Source of the DNA: Exilispira sp964581895
GTDB taxonomy: Bacteria; Spirochaetota; JAAYUW01
DNA length: 64,000 nt
Assembly (NCBI GenBank): GCA_964581895.1
Contig: CAZOPR010000001.1
Coordinates: 1-64,000, forward strand
Direction: 5' to 3'
Shown here piece after piece: positions 44,414 to 54,365 of this stretch (position 1 is the stretch's first letter; each line of letters starts with the position of its first letter). The notes under the pieces were generated by a model. The model saw only the letters and a list, made by a program, of their open reading frames with translations. It did no database searches and had not been told where the DNA came from. The position numbers and the translations under genes are program-made.

Positions 44414-46765
44414 TTATCCACATTTTGAATAACCACAATCATGGCATGTTATACAACCTTCTTCCTGGACTAAAACACCTCCACAATCAGGGCAAATTCC
44501 AGCTACTTCCTTTCTTCTTTTTATTTCATCAATCTGATTTTTTTCTTTTGGAAATTTTTCATTTTTAAAAATAAATTTCTTTGTAATATCTATTTTATTT
44601 TCGACAGAATGGTTATAGTTTGTTACACTTTCTGATTCAAATAAAGAATTTTTTTCATTTAAATAAATTTCAATGGCTTTAGCTATCCCATCAGCACATG
44701 ATAAAGTTTTGCCATTTTCAGAAGGAAAAACTGTTGGATTTGGACATCTTATCCCTTTAAGTTGTTTAATAATGGAGTAAGGGTCGATATGAGATCTTAA
44801 TGCTAAAGAGATTAATCTGCTTATCGCTTCAATCTGAGAAGATGCGCAACCTCCAGCTTTCCCGATTGTTGCAAAAAGCTCAACCAATCCATATTCATCT
44901 TCATTTATAGTAACATAAAGATGCCCACAACCTGTTTCAATCTTTATTGTTTTACCTATTGTAGTTAAAGGTCTTTTTCTAGGTTTTTTAAATCTTTCAT
45001 CTATTTTACCAATATTTTCTTTTCCTTCGGCATTTTCTTTTTTTTCATCTTTTTCAGAGATACCTGCTTGCAAAATCCCTTCCCTGCTTTTATCTCGGTA
45101 GATTGTTATACCTTTACATTTTAATTTGTATGCAAGTTTGTATGAGTTTGCAACATCTTCAATAGTTGCACTTTCAGGAAAGTTTATTGTTTTTGAAACT
45201 GCATTATCAGTATATTTTTGAAATGCAGATTGAATCTTGATATGCCATATTGGTTCGATATCATGGGCTGTTACAAATACTGATTTTATAGACTCTGGAA
45301 TTTCTTCAATCTCTTTAATACTTCCATTTTCTATAATTTTATCCACTGCCTTATCATCAATCTCAGGTATCTTGGAAATGACAGTTTGAAAATATGGGTG
45401 GAAGTATTTTAATATATTGGAATCCATAGCTTTTCTAGAATATGCCAAAGCAAAAACAGGTTCAATACCGCTAGAAGCTTCAGCGATTAGAGAAATAGTG
45501 CCAGTAGGTGCTATTGTTGTTAAAGTCGCATTTCTCAACTTCAGATTTTTAGATGGATAAATAGATTTTTCCCAGTTAGGGAAAACTCCTCTTTCTTCAG
45601 CTAATTTAATAGAAGATTCTAATGCATATTCATAAATTTTACTCATAATAAGCTCGGCAGTTTCCACTGCTTTTTCGCTATTGTATGGGATTTCAAGCTT
45701 AAAAAGCATATCAGCAAATCCCATTAACCCAAGACCAATTTTTCTATTTCCCTTAGTCATCTTCTCTATTTGTGGCAAAGGATAGACATTTTTATCGATA
45801 ACATTATCTAAAAACCTGACAGCCAAAGCTGTTGTTTTTTGTAACTTATCAAAATCAATTTCAAATTTTCCATATTTTTCTTTCAGCATATTATTTAAGT
45901 TTATAGAACCAAGATTACATGATTCATAAGGTAAAAGTGGTTGTTCACCACATGGATTAGTAGATTCAATATCACCTATTTGAGGAGTAGGATTTTTTCT
46001 ATTTATTTCATCTATAAATATAATACCAGGTTCACCAGTTTTCCAGGCGCTTTCGACAATTAAATCGAAAATTTGTTTAGCAGATTCTTTACCAACAATC
46101 TTTTTGGTTCTTGGATTTATAAGTTCATAATCTGAATCTTTTTCTACAGCTTCTAAAAATTTATCTGTAAGGGCTACAGAGATATTGAAATTTGTAAGTT
46201 TTGTAAGGTCATTTTTATATGTAATAAATTCTCTAATATCAGGGTGATGTACGCTTAAAATACCCATGTTTGCACCTCTTCTTTTCCCACCCTGCTTTAT
46301 TGCATTTGTAGCTGCATCAAATACTTCCATAAAAGAAACCGGACCTGAAGAAACACCTGCTGTAGATTTTACAATATCATTTCTTGGTCTAAGTCTTGAA
46401 AAAGAAAATCCAGTGCCACCACCAGTTTTATGAATAATAGCGGCATGCTTAACAGCATCAAAAATTTCATCAATTGAATCACCCACAGGTAAAACAAAAC
46501 ATGCAGAAAGCTGCCCAATATCAGTTCCAGCATTCATAAGTGTTGGTGAGTTTGGAAGAAAATCAAAAGAAGTCATAAGTTCATAGAATTTTTTTTCATA
46601 TTCTTCTATATTAGCATTAGCATTATAAATCTTTTCAGCTGAAGCTATATTTTTTGAAACTCTTTCAAATAAAGCTTCAATTGTCTCAACAGGTTCTCCT
46701 TCTTTATCTTTTAATAGATACCTTTTTGTAAGTATTACTTTTGCATTTTCACTTAAATTAAGCAT
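44414..46765 (-). CDS. nrdJ: adenosylcobalamin-dependent (class II) ribonucleotide reductase
   Basis: At 783 residues from the ATG at 46765, preceded by a GGGGG site; a 13-codon longer frame would need a TTG. It reduces ribonucleotides with B12 and is oxygen-independent. Visible are FLPNSPTLMNAGT, the cysteine in QLSACFVLPVGDS, TGGGTGFSFSRLRP, the radical-site NPCGEQPLLPYESCNLGSINL core, and ATLTTIAPTGTISLIA. The end carries a zinc ribbon (CPDCGG, CITCHDCGYSKCG) that delivers electrons. No cobalamin riboswitch is recognisable upstream. Confidence 0.95.
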   Translation of the reverse strand: MLNLSENAKVILTKRYLLKDKEGEPVETIEALFERVSKNIASAEKIYNANANIEEYEKKFYELMTSFDFLPNSPTLMNAGTDIGQLSACFVLPVGDSIDEIFDAVKHAAIIHKTGGGTGFSFSRLRPRNDIVKSTAGVSSGPVSFMEVFDAATNAIKQGGKRRGANMGILSVHHPDIREFITYKNDLTKLTNFNISVALTDKFLEAVEKDSDYELINPRTKKIVGKESAKQIFDLIVESAWKTGEPGIIFIDEINRKNPTPQIGDIESTNPCGEQPLLPYESCNLGSINLNNMLKEKYGKFEIDFDKLQKTTALAVRFLDNVIDKNVYPLPQIEKMTKGNRKIGLGLMGFADMLFKLEIPYNSEKAVETAELIMSKIYEYALESSIKLAEERGVFPNWEKSIYPSKNLKLRNATLTTIAPTGTISLIAEASSGIEPVFALAYSRKAMDSNILKYFHPYFQTVISKIPEIDDKAVDKIIENGSIKEIEEIPESIKSVFVTAHDIEPIWHIKIQSAFQKYTDNAVSKTINFPESATIEDVANSYKLAYKLKCKGITIYRDKSREGILQAGISEKDEKKENAEGKENIGKIDERFKKPRKRPLTTIGKTIKIETGCGHLYVTINEDEYGLVELFATIGKAGGCASSQIEAISRLISLALRSHIDPYSIIKQLKGIRCPNPTVFPSENGKTLSCADGIAKAIEIYLNEKNSLFESESVTNYNHSVENKIDITKKFIFKNEKFPKEKNQIDEIKRRKEVAGICPDCGGVLVQEEGCITCHDCGYSKCG

Positions 46766-47049
46766 TATTACCCCCGCTTCCCCAAATAGCTTATAAATAT
46801 ACAAAAATATAATGAATTTTTTTAATAATTCAATAGAATAAAAAATGATAATAAAAAATTTTTAATAACTTATTTTGCAAAAATTTAATAATCTGTTATT
46901 TTTTAAATGCGTATAAAAGTATTATTATTTCTATAAATTGGAGATATATTATTATTTGAGCCGCTCTCATTGAAATGTTTAAAGTATTTTTGTTTTTATA
47001 GTTTCTCTTTTTAAAATTAATAAAGTGAAAATGGATAAAGGATTTTTTA

Positions 47050-47430
47050 GTGCAAAAGAAAGTTCTTGTGGTTGATGATGTTCTTGTTATTTTAGATTTT
47101 GTAAAAATGGTTCTTGAGATGAATAACTATAAAGTTATAACATGCTTAAATGGTTATGATGCAATAGATCTAATTAAAAAAGATGATTCGATAGGTCTTG
47201 TCTTACTTGATCTTATGATGCCAGAAATCTCTGGCTGGGATACTTTAAGAGAAATTCGAAAAATTAAGTCAAAGGATCAACTTCCTGTTATAATATTTAC
47301 TGGTAATGTTAAAGAAAGAGAGCAGCTAGAAAATAACCCTTTAAAAAATGAGATATTAGATTTTATCTTGAAACCTGTTTCATACGAAGATCTTGTAAGA
47401 AGGATTGAGGTTGTTTCAAATACCTGGTAA
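47050..47430 (+). CDS. single-domain response regulator
   Basis: A 126-residue receiver domain with a GTG start after AAAGGA. Acidic pair VVDDV, phosphoacceptor aspartate in LLDLMMPEISGWD near residue 56, Thr in IFTGN and Lys in LKPVSYEDL. No output domain is present. The context (between nrdJ and the V-ATPase operon) gives no partner. Confidence 0.9.
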   Translation: MQKKVLVVDDVLVILDFVKMVLEMNNYKVITCLNGYDAIDLIKKDDSIGLVLLDLMMPEISGWDTLREIRKIKSKDQLPVIIFTGNVKEREQLENNPLKNEILDFILKPVSYEDLVRRIEVVSNTW

Positions 47431-47452
47431 ATAATATATTAATTTAAGTGGT

Positions 47453-47480
47453 TTGACAAAATTAAAAAAAATAATAAAAT
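47453..47480 (+). promoter_or_regulatory. promoter of the V-ATPase operon
   Basis: TTGACA (47453-47458), a 16-base spacer and TAAAAT (47475-47480) lie about 98 bases before the first gene. A second TATAAT at 47514-47519 lacks a good -35. Confidence 0.55.
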
Positions 47481-47577
47481 TATTTGTAGATTATTCTTGC
47501 TTATAAAATTAGATATAATAGATATTAAAACGAATAAAATATTTAATAAGATAATTTGAAGAAATAAGGAGCTTTTG

Positions 47578-47892
47578 ATGGAATTTCAACAGATAGTAGA
47601 AATTCATGAAAAGGAAAAAGAATTAAAAAATGAACTTCAAAAAGTTTTAGAAAAAAAGAAAAATGAGTATAATTCAATAGATCAATACTATAAAGACAAA
47701 CTTGAAGAGTTGAAGAAAAAAATAGATAAGTATACAGAAGAAAAAGAGAAGCAGGTCAAAGATAGAGTAGATACTGAAATAGAAAATATTGAAAATGAGA
47801 CTAAAAACGTTATTAAAAAGCTAGAAGTGATAGATACAAATCTTATAAATAAAGCAATAGAATATGTTAAAGAAGAATTTTTTAATGATTAA
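47578..47892 (+). CDS. V-type ATPase subunit G/H (peripheral stalk)
   Basis: A 104-residue, highly charged, all-helical protein: an almost uninterrupted Lys/Glu coiled coil such as KEKELKNELQKVLEKKK. AAGGAG precedes the ATG at 47578. Its place before subunit I matches atpG of Thermus and ntpF of Enterococcus, which pair with subunit E in the peripheral stalk. The assignment rests on position and coiled-coil character. Confidence 0.8.
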   Translation: MEFQQIVEIHEKEKELKNELQKVLEKKKNEYNSIDQYYKDKLEELKKKIDKYTEEKEKQVKDRVDTEIENIENETKNVIKKLEVIDTNLINKAIEYVKEEFFND

Positions 47893-47915
47893 TATATTTT
47901 AATTGGTAGGAAGCT

Positions 47916-49934
47916 ATGCCTGTAAATAAGGTTAAAAAAATAAATCTGCTTATTCATAAATCAGAATATGATGAAGTTATAAACTCTATTCAAGAATCTG
48001 GAATAATTCATATAGATGAACAGATCCTTGAGAAAGCTGAAAAAGAGATAAATATAGAAAAAACAGAAATTAAACTTACTGATGAAGAAAAACTAAAAAA
48101 TTATATCTTGATTATAGATAAACTTTTAGAAAGAATAAAAAGTATATCTGTCGAATTTGAAAGTAAAGAAAAACAGTCTTTATTAAATGATTTTTGCTAT
48201 AAAATAGAAACATTTACAAAGGCAGAATATAATAGACTTATTAATAGTTTCAATTATGAAAAAATTTTGTCTGAAATAAACGAACTTTTAGAAAAAGAAA
48301 AAAGCTATTTAAGTGAAATTGAAAAAGATAAAGCCAGGATAAATGCTCTACAACCTATTTCTAATCTTACTATTCCTTTAGAATATTTAAAAGATTCAGA
48401 AAATTGCTTTATAAGACTTTTTGTTATATCCAGACTACAGTATCAGCAATTTTTAGAAGAGTTAGAAACTTCAAGTGAAAAAAATATTTATCAATTTTAT
48501 TTTATTTCTGAGTATGAAAACAATATCTTTTTTGTTTTGGTTTCACATAAAGATATCTTTCAAAATATTTTCCAGTTAATAAAAAAACATGGGGGAGAAG
48601 AATATTCTTTAGCAGAACAGGAAAAATCTGTCGATGAAAATATTTTGCTCTATCAGCAAAAGATAGATGAAAATTTAAGTAAAATAAAAGGTATTCATTC
48701 TACTCTTATAGAGATAATTGAAGTTTATGGAAAGTCTATTAAAGCATTTTATGATAATATCTTTGCAAGATTTGCCAGAGAAAAAGTTGAGCAAAGATTT
48801 GTTTCAACCCAGACAGTAAAATATATCGTAGGGTGGATCTTAGAAAAAGATACAGAGCAAATTAAAAAAATTATGTCAAGATTCAATTTTGTCGAATATT
48901 CGATTGAAGATCCCAAGCCGGATGATGAACCTCCTGTCGAGTTGAAAAATAATAAAATCATTCAACCTTATGAGTCTTTGACAGAACTTTATTCGATCCC
49001 AAAATATAACGAAATAGATCCAACTCCTTTAATTGCACCAATTTATCCAATTCTTTTTGGTATTTGTCTTGGAGATTTCGGTTATGGAGTGCTTTTATTT
49101 ATAGGTTCATTGTTTTTAATTAAAAAAAACAAAACTGAAAAGCTACTGAAAGTCTTTTTTCAAAGTAGTATATGGACTATTGTTTTCGGTATTCTTACAG
49201 GTACATATTTTGGTACAAGACTTGATCTTTTAGAAAAAAGTTCCCCTGGTCTTTTTAATTTTATCAATAAATTTATCTGGTTTGATCCTCTTTCAAATCC
49301 TATGAAACTACTTGTACTTGCTTTGCAGATAGGTATCATTCAGATGGCAAGTTCTTTTTTGATTGCACTTATAACTCAGATAAAATCAAAAGAATACTAT
49401 AAAGCATTTACTCAGACCCTAGCTTATTTTTTAATAACTATAGCAGGCTCACTTTTGGTAAGTACAATGTTTGGATTTAATCTTCCATCGCTTATTAAAA
49501 CTATTTTAACAGGTATTTGCGCCCTATCTCTTTTATCTTTGTTGATTTTCAGTGCAAATAGTGAAAAATCGGCATTCGAAAAAGGGATAGGCAAATTCTT
49601 TGCGATTTATAATGTTGCAGGTATAATGGGTGATATTTTATCTTTCTCAAGACTTTTAGCCTTAGGACTATCTACAAGTGTAATAGCTATGGTTGCAAAT
49701 ATTACCGCTCAAATTGTTCGAGGATCAAAATTCAATCCAATTTCCTGGATATTATCTTTAATTCCTTTGGTATTATTACATGGGATTAATTTCCTTTTAG
49801 GTCTTTTAGGTGCTTTTGTTCACTCGATGCGTTTACAATTTGTAGAATTTTTTAAGAATTTTTATGAAGGTGGCGGTAAAAAATGGACTCCATTTAAGAG
49901 AGTTCATAAATATTCCATCATTGTGAAACAATAA
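47916..49934 (+). CDS. V-type ATPase subunit I (a-type stator)
   Basis: A 672-residue protein. The cytoplasmic N-terminal half (1-330) is helical with coiled coils. The C-terminal half holds about seven or eight membrane helices (from PTPLIAPIYPILFGICLGDFGYG near 370 to the end). GDILSFSRLLALGLSTSVIAMV contains the essential arginine (SRLLALG) that faces the rotor glutamate, and MRLQFVEFFKNFYEGGGKKW is the family ending. AGGAAG precedes the ATG. Confidence 0.94.
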   Translation: MPVNKVKKINLLIHKSEYDEVINSIQESGIIHIDEQILEKAEKEINIEKTEIKLTDEEKLKNYILIIDKLLERIKSISVEFESKEKQSLLNDFCYKIETFTKAEYNRLINSFNYEKILSEINELLEKEKSYLSEIEKDKARINALQPISNLTIPLEYLKDSENCFIRLFVISRLQYQQFLEELETSSEKNIYQFYFISEYENNIFFVLVSHKDIFQNIFQLIKKHGGEEYSLAEQEKSVDENILLYQQKIDENLSKIKGIHSTLIEIIEVYGKSIKAFYDNIFARFAREKVEQRFVSTQTVKYIVGWILEKDTEQIKKIMSRFNFVEYSIEDPKPDDEPPVELKNNKIIQPYESLTELYSIPKYNEIDPTPLIAPIYPILFGICLGDFGYGVLLFIGSLFLIKKNKTEKLLKVFFQSSIWTIVFGILTGTYFGTRLDLLEKSSPGLFNFINKFIWFDPLSNPMKLLVLALQIGIIQMASSFLIALITQIKSKEYYKAFTQTLAYFLITIAGSLLVSTMFGFNLPSLIKTILTGICALSLLSLLIFSANSEKSAFEKGIGKFFAIYNVAGIMGDILSFSRLLALGLSTSVIAMVANITAQIVRGSKFNPISWILSLIPLVLLHGINFLLGLLGAFVHSMRLQFVEFFKNFYEGGGKKWTPFKRVHKYSIIVKQ

Positions 49935-49975
49935 AGATAAAAAATATTGGTTTTGACAAAAATAAGGAGGATTAG

Positions 49976-50446
49976 ATGGGTTTTACATTAGCAATTGCAG
50001 GAGCAGCTATTGCTGTTATTTTAAGTGGTATCGGTTCAGCTATTGGGATCATGATAGCAGGAAGAGCAGCAGCAGGTTCACTTTCAGAAGATCCAACAAA
50101 ATTTGGTAAATTTTTACCACTTGTAGCTTTGCCTGGAACTCAAGGCATTTATGGTTTTATAATCGGATTTTTAATCTTTTTAAGATTAGGCATAATTACT
50201 GGAAACCCAAACGAACTTATTTCAATAGATAGAGGTATGCAGTTTATTTTTGCAGCAATGCCTATTGCTTTTGCAGGACTTTTTTCAGCAATTTATCAAG
50301 GAAAGGTTTGTGCAAGCGGTATTAATCTTGTATCAAAGCAACCTACCGAAACTGGTAAAGCTCTTACAATGGGTGGTCTTGTAGAATTCTACGCTATTTT
50401 AGGTTTACTTCTTTCAATCTTCTTTGTTCTCTTTATTAAACTTTAA
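49976..50446 (+). CDS. V-type ATPase subunit K (rotor ring proteolipid)
   Basis: A 156-residue protein with four membrane helices, that is, two fused hairpins as in NtpK. The ion carboxylate is E137 in GLVEFYAIL. L52, T55, Q56, Y59 and Q108 occupy the places of the Na+ ligands L61, T64, Q65, Y68 and Q110 of Enterococcus hirae NtpK with identical spacing (LPGTQGIYG and AIYQGK). Na+ coupling is therefore likely. A strong AAGGAGG site suits high expression. Confidence 0.95.
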   Translation: MGFTLAIAGAAIAVILSGIGSAIGIMIAGRAAAGSLSEDPTKFGKFLPLVALPGTQGIYGFIIGFLIFLRLGIITGNPNELISIDRGMQFIFAAMPIAFAGLFSAIYQGKVCASGINLVSKQPTETGKALTMGGLVEFYAILGLLLSIFFVLFIKL

Positions 50447-50480
50447 TAATAATTATTTTTATAAATAAAAAAGAGGGAAT

Positions 50481-51068
50481 ATGGGGTTTTCCGAGATAAT
50501 CTCAAAGTTAATTTCTGACTATGAAGAACAAAAAAAACAGATAGAAAAAGAATGGGATGATAGAATTTTTGAAAGAAAAAAAGATATAGATAAACAAATT
50601 GAGTTGCTTTTTGAAACAAAATCAAAAGAGATAGAAAGACAGATTGAACAAGAGCAGCATTCAAGATTTTTAAATGCTAAACTACTGCAAAAAAATCTTG
50701 TATTAAAAAAGAAAAGAGAGCTTATAGATGATGTTTTTGACAAGGCTTATCAGCAGATCTGTCAGATGGATGATCAAAAATATCTTTCCATTTTAGTTGA
50801 ACTAATAAAAAAATACTCTGAGAAAGAAGATGAAGTTATTTTCCTTTCAGCAAAAGATTTTGCAAAGTATAAAGATTCTCTTAAGAAAAAACTTGATGAA
50901 AATGGGATAAAACATAAAAATATCTTTTCTTCTGATAAGTTTGAAAAAGGTGTCATACTTTATGATGAAGAAAGGAAAATCGAGACAAATCTTAGTTTTG
51001 AATCAATAATGAAAAGGAAAAAAGAAAAGTTAGAAAATCATATAGGGAAGATATTACATGTTATCTAA
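50481..51068 (+). CDS. V-type ATPase subunit E (peripheral stalk)
   Basis: A 195-residue protein. Residues 1-100 form a long charged helix (YEEQKKQIEKEWDDRIFERKK) and residues 110-195 an alpha/beta head (KFEKGVILYDEERKIETNLSFESI), the standard E-subunit layout. It overlaps subunit C by 11 bases, implying coupled translation. GAGGG precedes the ATG. Confidence 0.88.
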   Translation: MGFSEIISKLISDYEEQKKQIEKEWDDRIFERKKDIDKQIELLFETKSKEIERQIEQEQHSRFLNAKLLQKNLVLKKKRELIDDVFDKAYQQICQMDDQKYLSILVELIKKYSEKEDEVIFLSAKDFAKYKDSLKKKLDENGIKHKNIFSSDKFEKGVILYDEERKIETNLSFESIMKRKKEKLENHIGKILHVI

Positions 51069-52149
51069 CATAAAATTAAAAGATAATTCCGAATACATTT
51101 ATTTAAGCTCTGTTATTAAATCCAAAGAAAAACAACTTCTTTCTGATGGTGATTTCATAGAGATGCTTGATCAGGATTTTTCTAAATTTTTTTCAATATT
51201 GGTAGAAAAAGGTTATCATCTTCATGATGAAAAGGAAAATATCTCTTTTGAAAAGTTGTATGAATGGGAAATATGGCATCTTTATCATCTTATTGAAGAA
51301 CTACTAAATGTTTCAGGTTTAACTGATCTTAGATCTTTATTTTACTTGCAAAATGAATGTGTGAACTTGAAAATTATAGGGAAAAAATTGCTTTTTGGTC
51401 AAGGCCAAGCCAATCAAATTAGTGTAGAAGATTTAAACAATCTTCCTTTGACTGCATATACAATTCATAATAAATCGGAAATTCTCTCTTTTTTTAAAGA
51501 TTTTTTAGTTTTGACAGATTTTCTTGAAAAGTACTTAAATGACGAGATCTTTTATGAACTTGCAGAAGATCTATTAAAATATATTAATGAAAATAGTAAA
51601 GAAAATCTTACTGGTTCAAAACTCGATATTTTAATAGATCAATTTTATTTTTCTTTTGTTAATAGAATAGTTAAAAAAACAGATTCGGAATTTTTAATCT
51701 TTTTTTATGATATTTTTTATAGCCTTACAAACATTAAAAATATTTTAAGACTTTATTTTGAGAAAAAACAATATTTTGATTTTGAACCTTTCTACATCGA
51801 ATCAAAATATATAACAAAAGATATCTGTAAAACTTTATTTGAAACAAAATTTGAAAAAGTTTCTTCAATATTGATAGAAAATCCTCTATCTTCTCAAATA
51901 TCAGAAATTATTGCTACTGTCCTAAAAGATAAAGATTTATCTATGGTTGAAAAATGGATAGATGATACAATGACAGATATTATGAGAGAAAATATGAGAA
52001 CTGCGTTTTTTAACTTTGAAAATCTTATTGCTTTCAAATGGGCTAAGGAAATTGAACTTAAAAACATAAAGATAATTTATGTTGGGAAGAAAAACAATTT
52101 ACCAAAAGAGATGATAGAAAAATTAATAAGAAAAAGTTATGTTTCTTAA
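51058..52149 (+). CDS. V-type ATPase subunit C (central stalk cap)
   Basis: A 363-residue, almost wholly helical protein without membrane segments. It follows subunit E and precedes subunit F as in ntp and Thermus operons. The end (LIAFKWAKEIELKNIKIIYVGKKNNLP) matches the conserved closing helix and strand of V/A-type subunit C. It would couple the rotor ring to subunits D and F. Confidence 0.88.
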   Translation: MLSNIKLKDNSEYIYLSSVIKSKEKQLLSDGDFIEMLDQDFSKFFSILVEKGYHLHDEKENISFEKLYEWEIWHLYHLIEELLNVSGLTDLRSLFYLQNECVNLKIIGKKLLFGQGQANQISVEDLNNLPLTAYTIHNKSEILSFFKDFLVLTDFLEKYLNDEIFYELAEDLLKYINENSKENLTGSKLDILIDQFYFSFVNRIVKKTDSEFLIFFYDIFYSLTNIKNILRLYFEKKQYFDFEPFYIESKYITKDICKTLFETKFEKVSSILIENPLSSQISEIIATVLKDKDLSMVEKWIDDTMTDIMRENMRTAFFNFENLIAFKWAKEIELKNIKIIYVGKKNNLPKEMIEKLIRKSYVS

Positions 52150-52207
52150 AAATAAGGTTTAATATATAGAATAAATAAAAAGATTAGCTGAATAAAAAGG
52201 GAAGTAA

Positions 52208-52540
52208 ATGGCTGAATTAGAAAAAAATGAGATTGCAGTCATTGGAGATAAGGATTCAATATTAGGTTTTAAGTCGATAGGATTTGATACATATGAAGTA
52301 TTAAAAACCGATGAACAGGAAGTTAAACAGTTTGTTATAGCAATCTTAAGAAAGAACTATAAGATAGTATATATTACTGAAAATTATTTCATGGTCTGTG
52401 AAAAAGATATTGATGAATTTATGAAAAATAAGGCTTATCCTATAGTTACTGTTATTCCTACAACAACTGGTGATAAAAATATTGCATTTGATTCTATGAA
52501 AAAACTTGTTGAAAAAGCTTTAGGCGGTTCATTTTTCTGA
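52208..52540 (+). CDS. V-type ATPase subunit F
   Basis: A 110-residue alpha/beta protein: IAVIGDKDSILGFKSIGFDTYEV at the start, IVYITENYF in the middle and PIVTVIPT near the end, all typical of subunit F of the central rotor. GGGAAG precedes the ATG, and subunit A begins 15 bases after it. Confidence 0.92.
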   Translation: MAELEKNEIAVIGDKDSILGFKSIGFDTYEVLKTDEQEVKQFVIAILRKNYKIVYITENYFMVCEKDIDEFMKNKAYPIVTVIPTTTGDKNIAFDSMKKLVEKALGGSFF

Positions 52541-52555
52541 TTCGTGGAGGAATAG

Positions 52556-54322
52556 ATGAAAACTGGAAAGATAATAAAAGTAGCAGGTCCTTTGATCATA
52601 GCTGAAGGAATGGAAGAGGCAAATCTTTTTGATGTTGTAAAGGTTTCTAAGATGGAGCTTATCGGTGAAATAATCGAGATGAGAGGTGATAAGGCATCTA
52701 TACAGGTATATGAAGAAACTTCAGGTATTGGAGTTGGAGATCCTGTATATTCTTTAGGTATGCCTTTATCTGTTGAACTTGGACCTGGGCTTATATCCAA
52801 GATATATGATGGAATTCAAAGGCCACTTGATCTTATAGCAGAACAAGCTGGAGACCTTTTAACAAGAGGTATATCAGTCCCTGCTATAGATAAAAATATT
52901 AAATGGCATTTTATTCCTATAGCAAAAAAAGGTGATGAAGTATCTGGTGGAGATATTATAGGTTATGTTCAAGAAACAGTTTTGATAAAGCATTATATAA
53001 TGATACCTCATGGTGTTGAAGGTATCATTGAAAATATAACCGAAGGTGATTTTGCAGTTCTAGAGCCAGTTGCTGAAGTAAAAAACAAAAATAATGAGAA
53101 AGTTAAAATACAGATGTTACAAACATGGCCAGTTAGAAAACCAAGGCCTTATAAAGTCAAAAAGAATCCAATAGAGCCTATGTTAACAGGCCAAAGAGTA
53201 ATAGATACTTTTTTCCCTGTTGCAAAAGGTGGAACAGCCTGTGTTCCAGGTCCTTTCGGTTCTGGGAAAACTGTAGTTCAACATCAACTTGCAAAATGGG
53301 CTGATGCAGAGGTAATAGTCTATGTTGGTTGCGGGGAAAGGGGAAATGAGATGACAGATGTATTACTTGAATTCCCTGAGCTAAAAGATCCTAAATCTGG
53401 CGAACCGCTTATGAAAAGAACAATACTTATAGCAAATACTTCAAATATGCCTGTTGCTGCAAGAGAAGCATCTGTTTATACTGGTATTACCCTTGCAGAA
53501 TATTTTAGAGATATGGGTTATTCGGTTGCACTTATGGCAGATTCTACATCAAGATGGGCAGAAGCTATGAGAGAAATGTCTGGTCGTCTTGAAGAAATGC
53601 CTGGCGAAGAAGGGTACCCTGCATATTTAGGAACAAGAATTTCAGAGTTTTATGAAAGAGCAGGAAAGGTAATAACATCAGGCAAAAAGGATAAAGAAGG
53701 TTCTTTAACTGTTATTGGTGCAGTTTCTCCTCCAGGTGGAGACCTTTCTGACCCTGTTGTTCAAGCAACTTTAAGAGTAGTAAAGGTTTTCTGGTCACTG
53801 TCTGCAAATTTAGCTTATAGAAGACATTTCCCTGCAATAGATTGGCTTACATCCTATACACTATATGATAATAATATAAAACAATGGCTTACGAAAAATG
53901 TTGCAAATGATTGGCCAGATATGAAAATTAAAGCCATGACTATTTTACAAAAGGAATCTGAACTTGAGGAAATTGTAAGACTTGTAGGTCTTGATGCTCT
54001 TTCTGCCGAAAATAGACTTTATATGGATACTGCAAAATCAATAAGAGAAGATTATTTACATCAAAATGCTTTTCATGAAATTGATACATATACAAGTTCT
54101 AAAAAATCTTACGAAATGCTTTCGGTTATACTTTTCTTCCATGATGAAGCAAGCAAACTTGTTGCTCAGGATATCCCGGTAAAGGATATCATAAACCTTG
54201 AGGTTAAAGAAAAAATCGCCAGAATGAAATATGTTGATGAAAAAGAGATAGATAAAATTGTGAAAATAAAAGATGAAATTTTAGAGCAGATGCAAAAGTT
54301 GAAAGATAAATATACAATTTAA
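52556..54322 (+). CDS. V-type ATPase catalytic subunit A
   Basis: A 588-residue catalytic ATPase of the V1/A1 head. Walker A is GPFGSGKT near residue 232. A-type signatures are the non-homologous insert before the P-loop (about 115-185), YVGCGERGNEMTDVL (catalytic glutamate), SRWAEAMREMSGRLEEMPGEEGYPAYL and SPPGGDLSDPV. TGGAGGA lies just before the ATG. Length is normal. Confidence 0.97.
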   Translation: MKTGKIIKVAGPLIIAEGMEEANLFDVVKVSKMELIGEIIEMRGDKASIQVYEETSGIGVGDPVYSLGMPLSVELGPGLISKIYDGIQRPLDLIAEQAGDLLTRGISVPAIDKNIKWHFIPIAKKGDEVSGGDIIGYVQETVLIKHYIMIPHGVEGIIENITEGDFAVLEPVAEVKNKNNEKVKIQMLQTWPVRKPRPYKVKKNPIEPMLTGQRVIDTFFPVAKGGTACVPGPFGSGKTVVQHQLAKWADAEVIVYVGCGERGNEMTDVLLEFPELKDPKSGEPLMKRTILIANTSNMPVAAREASVYTGITLAEYFRDMGYSVALMADSTSRWAEAMREMSGRLEEMPGEEGYPAYLGTRISEFYERAGKVITSGKKDKEGSLTVIGAVSPPGGDLSDPVVQATLRVVKVFWSLSANLAYRRHFPAIDWLTSYTLYDNNIKQWLTKNVANDWPDMKIKAMTILQKESELEEIVRLVGLDALSAENRLYMDTAKSIREDYLHQNAFHEIDTYTSSKKSYEMLSVILFFHDEASKLVAQDIPVKDIINLEVKEKIARMKYVDEKEIDKIVKIKDEILEQMQKLKDKYTI

Positions 54323-54365
54323 GTAGTATATTAATAAATGCTATAACTATCTTAAGGAGCATTTC

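Noticed and set aside
46766..47049. Cobalamin riboswitch upstream of nrdJ
   Set aside because: No B12-box-like GCCACTG or matching stems found. The gap is plain AT-rich sequence.
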